Shown: piece by piece, positions 29,509-38,900 of the stretch | Position numbering within the stretch: position 1 is the first letter of the stretch | Layout: each line of letters begins with the position of its first letter | Program-made: the position numbers and the translations under genes | Assembly (NCBI GenBank): GCA_016720745.1 | Contig: JADKKA010000007.1 | Location: 1 to 64,000, forward strand | Direction: 5' to 3' | Length of the DNA: 64,000 nucleotides | From: Chitinophagaceae bacterium | GTDB taxonomy: Bacteria > Bacteroidota > Bacteroidia > Chitinophagales > Chitinophagaceae | The notes under the pieces: generated by a model | What the model was told of the DNA's origin: nothing | Database searches by the model: none | What the model saw: only the letters and a program-made list of their open reading frames with translations

Positions 29509-29515
29509 ATAGTAT

Positions 29516-29986
29516 ATGAGCGCAGAGACCCAAATAAAGCTGATAGAAGATAAACTGATGGCACTGATCAGCGGAGAACCCTCCCTGTTTCTGGTGGAAT
29601 CCCGGATCAAACCCACGAACAACATTAAAGTGTATATCGATGGCGATCAGGGCATTAGCATTGAAAAGCTGGTATATTATAACCGGAAACTCTACAAGGA
29701 AATTGAAGAATCAGGACTCTATCCCGATGGCAATTTTTCCCTGGAAGTCTCCTCACCCGGACTGGATGAGCCCCTGAAAATGAGGCGGCAATACCTGAAA
29801 AATGTGGGGCGGTTTGTAGAAGTGGTGGACCTGGAAGGGGGTAAAAAAGAAGGAAAATTGCTGGAAGTTCGGGAAAACGAGCTGCTGCTGGAAGAAATAA
29901 GAGGAAAAGGAAAGAAGATGGAAACCCTGCAGCATGTAGTACCGTTTGAACAGATAAAAGCAACAAAAATTCAGATAAAGTTTTAA
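29516..29986 (+). CDS. rimP: Ribosome maturation factor RimP
   Basis: 156 residues, normal length. The N-terminal alpha/beta domain contains the family motif LEVSSPGLDEPLK (about 81-93) and an earlier VYIDGDQGISIEKLVYYNRKL-type stretch with the conserved Asp-Gly. The C-terminal SH3-like beta domain follows (about 100-156; EGKLLEVRENELLLEE). RimP binds the 30S subunit and is needed for its late assembly. It is the first gene of rimP-nusA-infB, an order conserved across bacteria; nusA starts 44 bases later. Confidence 0.95.
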   Translation: MSAETQIKLIEDKLMALISGEPSLFLVESRIKPTNNIKVYIDGDQGISIEKLVYYNRKLYKEIEESGLYPDGNFSLEVSSPGLDEPLKMRRQYLKNVGRFVEVVDLEGGKKEGKLLEVRENELLLEEIRGKGKKMETLQHVVPFEQIKATKIQIKF

Positions 29987-30030
29987 AACAGCACCCCAGG
30001 TGTCTGTAATTGTAATTTCAAAAAAGTGCT

Positions 30031-31278
30031 ATGGCAAGTATTAACCTGATCGAGGCTTTCCGTGATTTTAAAGACGCGGAAAATATTGACCGTCCGACCA
30101 TGATGAAAGTGGTAGAGGATGTATTCAAGACATTGCTCCGGAAAAAATTTGGCAGCGACGAGAACTTTGACGTAATCGTTAACGCAGAGAAAGGTGACCT
30201 GGAGATCATCCGCCGCCGGATGATTGTGGAAGACGGACAAGTAGAAGATCCCCTTTCCCAGATCGGCTATTCTGATGCCACCAAAATTGAACCGGACTTT
30301 GAAGTAGGAGAGGAATTGTATCAGGAAATTGACCTTTACGATTTTGGCCGTCGGGCCATCCTGGCTGCCAAACAAACCCTGGCCAGCCGGATCAGCGATC
30401 TGAAAAAGAACGCCCTCGCCAAGAAATATGGCGATCGTACCGGTGATATCATCAGTGCAGAAGTATACCAGGTATGGAAAAAAGAAATCCTGCTCCTCGA
30501 TGAAGAAGGCAACGAACTGATCCTTCCCAAGAGCGAACAGATCCCACAGGATTATTTCAAAAAAGGTGAAAGCATCCGTGCCGTAGTGAAGAAAGTGGAC
30601 ATGAAAAATAACAGTCCGGTAATCATTCTTTCCCGTACTTCTCCCGAATTCCTGGCTAAGTTGCTGGAAATTGAAGTACCGGAGATTTTTGATGGCCTGA
30701 TCGTGATCAAGAAGATTGTCCGTGATCCGGGTGAAAGAGCCAAGGTAGCTGTGGAATCCTATGACGACCGGATTGACCCCGTAGGTGCCTGCGTGGGGAT
30801 GAAAGGAAGCCGTATCCACGGAATTGTAAGAGAACTGAAGAACGAAAATATTGACGTTATCAATTATACCAGCAATATCCAGCTGCTGATTCAGCGGTCA
30901 TTAACACCGGCCAAGATCACCAGCATGGAACTGGATAACGAAGGAAAGCATGCAAATGTGTACCTTAAGCCTGATCAGGTTTCCCTTGCTATCGGTCGCC
31001 GCGGGGTGAATATCAAACTGGCCTGTGAACTGACCGGCTACGAAATTGATGTGTACCGTGATAATGAAGGGGAAGTGGAAGGCTTTGATATCGACCTGGA
31101 TGAATTTAGCGATGAGATTGACGAGTGGGTAATTGATGAACTGAAGCGAGTGGGTTGTGATACCGCCCGCAGTGTACTCGACCTCACCGCAGAAGAACTG
31201 GAACGCCGGACGGACCTCGAAAAGGAAACGATCGCAGAAGTTCGCAAGGTGCTGAAAGAAGAATTTGAAAAAGAGTAA
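30031..31278 (+). CDS. nusA: Transcription termination/antitermination protein NusA
   Basis: 415 residues. In order: the N-terminal RNA-polymerase-binding domain (about 1-125), an S1 RNA-binding domain (about 130-200; GDIISAEVYQVWKKEILL), KH1 (about 200-275; DPVGACVGMKGSRIHGIV), KH2 (about 280-345; VSLAIGRRGVNIKLACELTG) and a short acidic/helical tail. NusA modulates pausing, termination and antitermination. It lacks the long duplicated acidic repeats of E. coli NusA, as is usual in Bacteroidota. It lies between rimP and infB; a 123-base spacer with inverted repeats separates it from infB. Confidence 0.96.
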   Translation: MASINLIEAFRDFKDAENIDRPTMMKVVEDVFKTLLRKKFGSDENFDVIVNAEKGDLEIIRRRMIVEDGQVEDPLSQIGYSDATKIEPDFEVGEELYQEIDLYDFGRRAILAAKQTLASRISDLKKNALAKKYGDRTGDIISAEVYQVWKKEILLLDEEGNELILPKSEQIPQDYFKKGESIRAVVKKVDMKNNSPVIILSRTSPEFLAKLLEIEVPEIFDGLIVIKKIVRDPGERAKVAVESYDDRIDPVGACVGMKGSRIHGIVRELKNENIDVINYTSNIQLLIQRSLTPAKITSMELDNEGKHANVYLKPDQVSLAIGRRGVNIKLACELTGYEIDVYRDNEGEVEGFDIDLDEFSDEIDEWVIDELKRVGCDTARSVLDLTAEELERRTDLEKETIAEVRKVLKEEFEKE

Positions 31279-31284
31279 AAGAAA

Positions 31285-31390
31285 AATGTGAAAGTGTGAG
31301 AATGTGAATCCCGATAGCTATCGGGAGTGAAAATGACTGAACAGTCAGCTTTTCATTTCCGCATTTCCACCGTTTCCACATTTCTACATT
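31285..31390. repeat. Inverted arms of 8-nt tandem repeats around a perfect palindrome (nusA-infB spacer)
   Basis: The left arm has three octamers (AATGTGAA, AGTGTGAG, AATGTGAA at 31285-31308). The right arm has complementary-type octamers (CATTTCCG, CATTTCCA, a 9-mer, CATTTCTA at 31354-31386). Between them lie the 16-bp perfect palindrome CCCGATAGCTATCGGG (31310-31325) and a hairpin at 31328-31355 (TGAAAA...TTTTCA). The spacer lies inside an operon, so the RNA would fold there. Confidence 0.75.
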
Positions 31391-31401
31391 AAAAAAATCG
31401 A

Positions 31402-34218
31402 ATGGCAGAATTAAAACTTCCGAGATTACTGGCAGCGGCCAAAGAGTTTAACATTGGTCAGGATACACTCATTGAGTTCCTGAGCGGTAAAGGGTTTTCG
31501 AAAGATGACCTGAAGCCGACTTCGAAGCTCAGTGAGGATATGTACCGTGCCCTGCAGCAGGAATTTTCCAGCGACAAAGCTGCAAAGCAAAAAAGCGATC
31601 AGTTGGAATTGCCCAAAGGCGCCACTGCTGAAGCTAAAAAGAAAAAAGAGGAAGAGGAAATCCTTTTCAAAAAAGAAGAGAAGCCTGCCGCGAAGCCCAA
31701 GAAGGAAGAAGAGGTGAAGCCGGTGGAGGAAAAACCTGCCAAGGAAAAAGAACAAGAGCCGGAACCAGTGAAGGAAGAAGTGGTGGTGAAAACAGAGGTT
31801 CCTGAAATCGAGGGTCCCAAAGTAATTAATAAGATCGATCTCTCTACTATTGACTCTTCTACCCGGCCGAAGAAAGTGGTGAAGGCCAAAAAAGAACCGG
31901 AACCGGAAGTAACAGAAGAGAAGCCGGCCAAAGTTGTTAAGAAGACGAAGAAAGAAGAAGTAGCAGAAGAAGTTCCTGTGGCGAAAGAAGAAACCCCGGT
32001 GGTAACAGCTCCGGTTGTTGAAGAAGATCTGCCGCCAGTGATCGAAAATATCGAAGTAGAAAAACTGACCGGTCCCAAGATCCTTGGGAAAATTGAATTA
32101 CCGGTTGATAATGATACCCGTCCTGTTAAGGATGAAAAGAAACAACGCAAGCGTATCCCGATTGCGAAGAAAGATACCAAGAGAGAAATCTTCATCAATA
32201 AAGATGCGGATAAAAAACCCGGACCCGGAAGAGATCAGGGACGTGGTCGCCCCACACCCGGAAACCGCAGAGATACACGCGGTAAGCGGGAGGACAAACT
32301 GATTGATGAAAAAGAGATTCAGGAAAAAATCAGGGAAACACAGGCCAAACTGGCTGGTGCCGGTGGTCGTGGAAAGAGCCTGAAAGCCAAACTCCGCAGA
32401 GAAAGAAGACAGGAAGCAGCCGATGCAATGGGCGATGCAGCAGATGATAACAAACTGCAGGTAACCGAATTCATCAGCGTGAGCGAACTGGCCAGTCTGA
32501 TGGATGTGAGTTTTGCTGAAGTAATCAGTAAGTGTATGAGCCTTGGCATCATGGTGTCTATTAACCAGCGCCTGGATGCAGAAGTTATTGAACTGGTATC
32601 AAGCGAATTTGGCTTTGATGTGGAGTTCATCGATATGGAGAAGCAGATGGAGATGGAAGAGGAGTATGATGATGAGGACACTGAAGACGAACTGGTGCAC
32701 CGCTCTCCGATTGTTACCATCATGGGTCACGTTGACCACGGTAAAACCTCCTTGCTCGACTATATCCGGAATGCCAATGTGGTAGCCGGTGAGGCCGGAG
32801 GTATTACCCAGCACATTGGTGCCTACCAGGTAGAACTGCAAAATGGTAAGGAAATCACTTTCCTTGATACACCGGGTCACGAAGCCTTTACGGCCATGCG
32901 TGCAAGGGGTGCCAAGGTCACCGATATCGCTGTGATTGTAGTAGCAGCGGATGATGCCGTGATGCCACAAACCCGTGAGGCCATCAGCCACGCACAGGCA
33001 GCCGGCGTACCGATGATCTTTGCGATTAATAAGATTGATAAGGACGGTGCTAATTCACAAAAAATATATGAACAGCTTTCCCAGATGAATATCCTGGTAG
33101 AAGAATGGGGCGGTAAGTTCCAGAGCCAGGAGATTTCAGCCAAGAAAGGACTGAATATCGACAAGCTCCTGGAAAAAGTATTGCTGGAAGCAGAGATACT
33201 GGACCTCAAGGCCAATCCGGACAGGGAAGCGAATGGTACCATCATCGAAGCAACCCTGGATAAGGGTCGTGGTTATGTGGCTACCCTGCTGGTGGAAAAC
33301 GGCACCCTGCATCCCGGTGACCTGATCGTGAGTGGTCAGTACTTCGGTAGGGTGAAGGCCATGTTCAATGAAAGAAATAAGAAAGAAGAAAAAGCCGGTC
33401 CTTCTGCACCTGCAGTAGTATTGGGTCTGAATGGTGCGCCGCAGGCTGGTGAGAAATTCAAAGTATACGAAGACGAGGCAGAAGCCAAGGAAATCGCTAA
33501 TCGCCGGGCACAGATCCTGCGCGAACAGGGTATCCGTACGAAGAAACACATTACACTGGATGAAATCGGTCGCCGTCTGGCACTGGGAAGTTTCAAAGAG
33601 CTGAAAGTAATCATCAAAGGTGATGTGGACGGATCGGTAGAGGCCCTGAGTGACTCCTTACAGAAATTGTCAACCGATGAGATTATTGTGAGTGTGATCC
33701 ATAAAGGCGTTGGACAAATCAACGAAAGTGATATTGTGCTCGCCGAAGCATCTGATGCCATCGTGATCGCCTTTAACGTGCGTCCTTCCCTGCAGGCTTC
33801 CCGCCTGGCAGAGAATGCCGGTATCGAGATCAAGATGTACTCCATCATCTATAACGCTATCGAAGAAGTGAAGAGTGCGATGGAGGGAATGCTTGAACCT
33901 AAAGTACAGGAGAAGATCATTGCCAATGTCCAAATCCGCGAAGTGTTCAAGTTTGATAAAGCAACCGTGGCCGGATGTTATGTGATGGATGGAAGGATCA
34001 AGCGTGACTCCAAGATCCGCCTGATCCGCGATGGTATCGTGATTTATCCTGCCGCTGGCAGCGTTGCCGAACTGGCTTCCCTGAAGCGTTTCAAAGATGA
34101 TGCAAAGGATGTACAGGCAGGTATGGAGTGCGGATTAACGATCAAGAACTTCAGCGATTATAAAGTTGGGGATGTGGTGGAAGCGTATGAGGAAGAGGAA
34201 GTGAAGAGAACCTTATAA
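31402..34218 (+). CDS. infB: Translation initiation factor IF-2
   Basis: 938 residues. The N-terminal IF2_N module (about 1-55) is followed by a long Lys/Glu/Pro-rich linker (about 65-340), a second IF2_N-like segment (about 350-420) and the GTPase: G1 GHVDHGKTS (about 441), G2 GGITQHIG, G3 DTPGHEAF, G4 NKIDK. Domains II-IV follow to the initiator-tRNA-binding C terminus ending KVGDVVEAYEEEEVKRTL. IF-2 delivers fMet-tRNA to the 30S subunit. The linker is low-complexity, typical of the Bacteroidota protein. It is the third gene of the rimP-nusA-infB unit. Confidence 0.97.
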   Translation: MAELKLPRLLAAAKEFNIGQDTLIEFLSGKGFSKDDLKPTSKLSEDMYRALQQEFSSDKAAKQKSDQLELPKGATAEAKKKKEEEEILFKKEEKPAAKPKKEEEVKPVEEKPAKEKEQEPEPVKEEVVVKTEVPEIEGPKVINKIDLSTIDSSTRPKKVVKAKKEPEPEVTEEKPAKVVKKTKKEEVAEEVPVAKEETPVVTAPVVEEDLPPVIENIEVEKLTGPKILGKIELPVDNDTRPVKDEKKQRKRIPIAKKDTKREIFINKDADKKPGPGRDQGRGRPTPGNRRDTRGKREDKLIDEKEIQEKIRETQAKLAGAGGRGKSLKAKLRRERRQEAADAMGDAADDNKLQVTEFISVSELASLMDVSFAEVISKCMSLGIMVSINQRLDAEVIELVSSEFGFDVEFIDMEKQMEMEEEYDDEDTEDELVHRSPIVTIMGHVDHGKTSLLDYIRNANVVAGEAGGITQHIGAYQVELQNGKEITFLDTPGHEAFTAMRARGAKVTDIAVIVVAADDAVMPQTREAISHAQAAGVPMIFAINKIDKDGANSQKIYEQLSQMNILVEEWGGKFQSQEISAKKGLNIDKLLEKVLLEAEILDLKANPDREANGTIIEATLDKGRGYVATLLVENGTLHPGDLIVSGQYFGRVKAMFNERNKKEEKAGPSAPAVVLGLNGAPQAGEKFKVYEDEAEAKEIANRRAQILREQGIRTKKHITLDEIGRRLALGSFKELKVIIKGDVDGSVEALSDSLQKLSTDEIIVSVIHKGVGQINESDIVLAEASDAIVIAFNVRPSLQASRLAENAGIEIKMYSIIYNAIEEVKSAMEGMLEPKVQEKIIANVQIREVFKFDKATVAGCYVMDGRIKRDSKIRLIRDGIVIYPAAGSVAELASLKRFKDDAKDVQAGMECGLTIKNFSDYKVGDVVEAYEEEEVKRTL

Positions 34219-34221
34219 GGG

Positions 34222-34403
34222 GAGTGGCTAGTGGGGAGTGGCGAGTGGCGAGTGGCTAGTGGCGAATACACCGTTTGTAATTTGAACGTTATTGTTATAT
34301 AGGAAATGTGTTGGAACTGTTTGAGGGTGGCCAGGGTTTTTAGGTATAAGGACGTTGATAGAGGGGGATTTCCCCACTTGCCACTCCCCACTAGCCACTC
34401 GCC
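34222..34403. repeat. Inverted arms of 7-nt tandem repeats (infB-surA spacer)
   Basis: Six heptamers of type KAGTGGS run 34222-34263. Complementary heptamers (CCCACTT, GCCACTC, CCCACTA, GCCACTC) run 34373-34400. Within them a 21-bp perfect inverted repeat links 34222-34242 with 34380-34400, enclosing about 137 bases. The array begins 4 bases after the infB stop and could act as a 3' structure or terminator region. Confidence 0.82.
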
Positions 34404-34459
34404 TGATCAAACTTTTGTTAAATACCCTTTTCCTTATCAGGAATCGTCAAAGGGAAAAG

Positions 34460-34467
34460 TATTTTTG
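34460..34467 (+). promoter_or_regulatory. Candidate -7 box of the SurA-like gene
   Basis: TATTTTTG matches TAnnTTTG and ends 5 bases before the ATG at 34473, so a transcript from it would be nearly leaderless. No convincing -33 box lies 19 bases upstream. Confidence 0.3.
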
Positions 34468-34472
34468 AATTT

Positions 34473-35846
34473 ATGCGTACGATTAAAAAATTGGCTGCTG
34501 TCCTTTTGCTGTTGATCGCCTTCGATTTTACGGCCAGCGCCCAGGCACAAAAAATTTCCATTGATAAAATTGCCGGTGTAGTAGGTGACCGGATCATCCT
34601 GGAATCCGATATCCAGAATTCATTATTGGATATTCAGCGTCAGGGTGGCCAGGTGCCGGAAAACGGTTTTTGTATGCTGATGGAGCAGGCCGTGGTTTCC
34701 AAAATCCTGATGCTGCAGGCGGAAAAAGATTCATTGCCGGTAACCGATGATGAAGTAGAAGCAGAGCTGGAACAAAAAGTCCGTTATTATATCAACCAGC
34801 TGGGAAGTCAGCAGGCCCTGGAAGAAGTAGCCGGTAAAACCGTTTACCAGATTAAAGACGATGCAAGGCCTTCCGTAAAAGAACAAAAACTGGCCAGTGC
34901 CATGCAGCGGAAGATCGTTGAAAATGTAAGGATCACGCCCACAGAAGTAAAGGCCTTTTTTGATAAAATACCCAAAGACAGTCTGCCTTACTATGAAACC
35001 GAACTGGAAATCGGGCAGATCATCCTCTATCCCAAGGCCTCGAGGGAAATTGAAGAATATGTGATGGGGGAAATGCTCAATTACAAAAAGCAGCTCGAGA
35101 ATAAAGCAACGGATTTCTGTCAGCTGGCTAAAACAGTGTCAGAAGACCCGGGGAGTAAGGATCGTTGCGGACAATATGAAGTAAACCGCAATGAAAAATC
35201 ATGGGATCCCGTATTTCTTTCAACCGCATTTCGTTTGAAAGAGGGGGAAATATCCGCTCCGGTAAAATCCAAATTCGGATATCATTTGATCCAGGTGATA
35301 AAGAGAAACGGGGATGATGTTGTTGTTCGTCATATCCTGCGGGTGCCTCCGGTAACAGATGAAGAGATCAAACAGGCCAAAATCAAACTGGATACAATCA
35401 AGGTAAAAGTAACCGGCAATATCATGAGCTTTAATGCTGCTGCTGCCCGGTACAGTGATGATGAGGCTGCCAAATATGCCGGACCCTTTATCACCGGCCG
35501 TGATGGTTCTACGTTTGTAACTATTGATATGCTGGATAAGGAAATGGTGGGGATGCTGAATAAAATGAAAGTGGGTGATATCTCAGCTCCCGTTCCTTTT
35601 GAAGGCGAACAGGGTAAGAAAGGGGTTCGGATTGTGTACCTGAAATCAAAAACAGAGCCTCACCGGATGAATATGCATGATGATTACAGCAGGATCTCCA
35701 CTTTTGCCCTGGAAGAGAAAAAAGCCAAAGTGCTGGAAAAATGGATCCAGGAAAAAGTGCCAACTTATTATGTGATGATTGATCCGGCTACTGCAGCGGA
35801 ATGTCCTTCACTCAACAAATTCAGCGCAGATAAAAAAGGATTTTGA
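34473..35846 (+). CDS. SurA-like periplasmic peptidyl-prolyl isomerase/chaperone
   Basis: 457 residues. A signal peptide (LLLIAFDFTASAQAQ) leads to a SurA_N-like chaperone segment (about 28-170; IAGVVGDRIILESDIQNSLL is the classic start) and then two parvulin-type rotamase domains (about 175-285, with DPGSKDRCGQYEVNR and FGYHLIQVI; and about 285-390, degenerate). It would fold and escort outer-membrane proteins, a heavy task for a cell with many SusC-type barrels. It follows infB after a repeat-bearing spacer and is ended by a strong intrinsic terminator. Confidence 0.88.
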   Translation: MRTIKKLAAVLLLLIAFDFTASAQAQKISIDKIAGVVGDRIILESDIQNSLLDIQRQGGQVPENGFCMLMEQAVVSKILMLQAEKDSLPVTDDEVEAELEQKVRYYINQLGSQQALEEVAGKTVYQIKDDARPSVKEQKLASAMQRKIVENVRITPTEVKAFFDKIPKDSLPYYETELEIGQIILYPKASREIEEYVMGEMLNYKKQLENKATDFCQLAKTVSEDPGSKDRCGQYEVNRNEKSWDPVFLSTAFRLKEGEISAPVKSKFGYHLIQVIKRNGDDVVVRHILRVPPVTDEEIKQAKIKLDTIKVKVTGNIMSFNAAAARYSDDEAAKYAGPFITGRDGSTFVTIDMLDKEMVGMLNKMKVGDISAPVPFEGEQGKKGVRIVYLKSKTEPHRMNMHDDYSRISTFALEEKKAKVLEKWIQEKVPTYYVMIDPATAAECPSLNKFSADKKGF

Positions 35847-35866
35847 CCCAAGACAATAATATTTGA

Positions 35867-35898
35867 AAAACGCCCCTTTTAAGGGGCGTTTGTTTTTT
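35867..35898 (+). terminator. Intrinsic terminator after the SurA-like gene
   Basis: AACGCCCCTT pairs with AAGGGGCGTT around a TT-centred loop (35869-35890), preceded by A-rich sequence and followed by TGTTTTTT. It starts about 20 bases after the stop codon, and its A-run makes it potentially bidirectional. Confidence 0.88.
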
Positions 35899-35925
35899 AT
35901 ATCTGTGCTGAACTCAATAATGAGT

Positions 35926-35933
35926 TAATTTTG
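35926..35933 (+). promoter_or_regulatory. Candidate -7 box of the multi-PAS kinase gene
   Basis: TAATTTTG matches TAnnTTTG and is followed by C, 18 bases before the ATG at 35952 and downstream of the preceding terminator. No clear -33 box. Confidence 0.4.
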
Positions 35934-35951
35934 CCTCGCTGCTGATTAGTA

Positions 35952-38900
35952 ATGATTGAATCCAGTCGAAAGAATGCACCCTGCCTGAAAGAATATTTTG
36001 CTTATTCGGACAGGTTTTTCTATTTCCTGACTGCAGGAAATGGCCGGCTGATTTTTGTCAATCCACGGCTCCTGTCTTTTGCCTGCTCCGGCAACCCTTC
36101 TCCCGATCAAGTGGTTTCAATGTTCCAGGATCCCCCTGCATTAATAAGGTTATTGGATCACTGCAGGCAACAAAAAGGAATAGTATCTGCAGAACTGGAG
36201 ATAAGATCCGCCGGAGGAATTGTGCATGCAGTTGGCTGGGAATTTTCGGTTTGTCTCAGTGCAACAGGAGAAGAGCAGGTGCAGGCCACCGGTATATTAC
36301 TGAACAGTACGGTTTCAATGGTCGGTGGCATGGCTGGTAAAATGGCTGATGTACGGAAAGCCTATGAACAAACCAAAGAAGGGTTATGGCGTTTTGATTC
36401 GGAACAGCCTGTATCAGTTAGTGAAGATCCCTCCAAAATTATTGCCTATTGGAGAAGCCATTCAAGGCTGGCAGAATGCAATGATAATATGGCCCGGATG
36501 TATGGTTATGAAAAAGCCGAGGAATTGCTGGGTGCCAGACTGGATGAACTCATTGATTTTTCTGATCAGCAAAAAATGGCCGGTTTACAACAGTTTATAC
36601 AAAACCGATTTAAAACAACAACAGTTGAGACCAGGGAGATTGACCGGTATGGTCGTATAAAATATTTCAGAAACAGTATGGAGGGGCTGGTGGAAAACGG
36701 ACAAATAACTTCTGTCTGGGGTACACAGCAGGATATCACCGGACAGCGGGAGGCGGAAGAAAAAAACCGTTACCTGGCCTTGCTGATGGAAAATGTTTCG
36801 GATATCATTATTTCGCTGGATACCAATTTTCAAATTGTAAGCTGGAACAAAACAGCTGAAGATCTATACGGTTACAGCGAGAAGGAAGCAATCGGAAAAA
36901 GAATGGCAGAATTGCTTCGTATCAACTACCCTGATGGTTCCGGGGAAAAAATATATAACGAAATTATTGAGAAAGGTAACTGGAAAGGGGAGCTGACTGT
37001 TGTAAACCGGTTTGGCAAGCAGCTTACCGTATTTGTAACGGGCAGTTTGCTTCGCGATACCTGCGGACAAATTACAGGCTATATCAGTACAGGAAAAGAA
37101 ATTACCGGCAAAAGAGTCGTGGAAGAAAAGCTACAGTACAGCGAGGAGTTTTACCGGAACCTGATTGGAGAAGCACAAGATGGCATTGTGCTTACAGATA
37201 ATCAGGGCATCATCCGTTTTTCAGCTCCAACAGTTACCAAAGTGCTGGGTTATGACCCTGCTGAAGTGGTTGGGACCTCAGTCTTTACTTATGCTCATCC
37301 TGCTGATCAGGATGCGGCGCAACAGGCATTTCAGAATGAAATGACCTATACCAACCAGCCTACTTTTGTCCATTTACGACTCCTGAAAAAAACCGGCGAC
37401 TGGGTTTGGTGTATAGTCAGGGCAGTGAATATGTTGGATAACCCTGCTGTGGGAATGCTGGTGATTTATTTTTATGATAACACGAAGGGCAGGACCATGC
37501 TGGAAGCCCTGCAACGGCAATCTGTTGCCCTGAGTAGCGTGTTCGACCTGATCATTACCTGTGATTTGAATTATACCATTGAGAGCTGGAACAAAAGAGC
37601 CGAACAGGTAGTGGGTTTTACGGAAGAAGAAGTGAAAGGAAAATTTCTTGGCGATGTGACCAGACTGGATTACAGTCCTTTTACATCCGAACAGGTAGCT
37701 GGCATCTTAGCAGAGAAGGGGAACTGGCAAGGAGAGATAACTTTTATAAACAGAGCCGGCGAAAGAAAAACAGTTTTACATACAGCTTCTTATTTACTGG
37801 ATGAAACAGGTAACAGGATTTCGATTATCGGCACCGGGATTGATATTACTGAAAAGAAAGCCACCGAAGAACAATTGAAGGAGAGTGAACTCTTTTACCG
37901 GAATCTCTTTGTTAATTCACTTGATGGGGTTCTGATTACCAACCAGGATGCCGAAGTCCAGTTTGCATCCCCTTCTATCACTACCATCTTCGGATATTCC
38001 CCGGAATTAGTCATTGGAAAAAAGCCCATTGAATTTACGCATCCCGACGATCAGCAACTGGCCATGGATGCTTTTGGAGATGTGATGGATGGAAACCGGA
38101 GACGTACCTATATTTCCATCAGACTTCGTCACCAGCAGGGCCATTGGGTCTGGTGCATTGTTCGGGGGCATAATCTTTTTTCGAACCCTTATATCAAAGG
38201 GATGGTGATCTATCTGTATGATGATACACTTCGTAAAAAAACAGAGCAAGCCCTTATTAAAAGCGAAAGAAGATTCCGGGCACAGGCCACATTGCTGGAT
38301 AATGTGACAGATATTATCGTAACGGTGAATATGAACAGGGAAGTGACTTCCTGGAATGGAGTGGCTGAAAAATTAACTGGTATCAATGCCAGTGAATCTG
38401 TTGGAAAACTGTATCGTAGCGTTATCACAACTAATTATCATCCTTTTACCAGTGAACAGGTTTTTTCCATTATTAAAGATGAAGGAATCTGGCGGGGTGA
38501 AATTTCTTTCCCCGGATTTGACGGGAAAACAAGGTACCTGCTGCATACTATTTCCCTTCTTAAAAATGAACAGGGGGAACCCATTGGAATGATGGGGGTT
38601 GGGAAGGATATCACGGAAAGAAAACAGATTGAAGAACAATTACAGCAGAGCGAACAGTTTTTCCGCAGCCTGGCTGCCAATTCACTGGATGGGATTGTGC
38701 TGACAGATATCTCCGGCAAAGTCACGTATTGCGGACCTTCTGTTTTTCTTTTATCAGGGTATGAAACCTCTGTTCTGCTGGGAAAAAATATCCTTGATTT
38801 TGTTCACCCGGATGATCGCCCCAACGCTATCATCGCCTTTGAGAAAGAAGTCAGGAAGGAATCAACGATCAATTTCCTGGTAGCCCGGCTCTACCATGCG

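Noticed and set aside
29326..29625. 99-codon minus-strand frame covering the rimP promoter and start
   Set aside because: Overlaps the rimP coding start and the leader hairpin; translation shows no recognisable domain.
29983..30819. 278-codon open frame on the minus strand opposite nusA
   Set aside because: Antisense to a strongly conserved nusA; no start context, signal or motif of its own.
34222..34403. Possible CRISPR-like array in the infB spacer
   Set aside because: Units are 7 nt without spacers and no cas genes are present; it is a degenerate tandem array with inverted arms.
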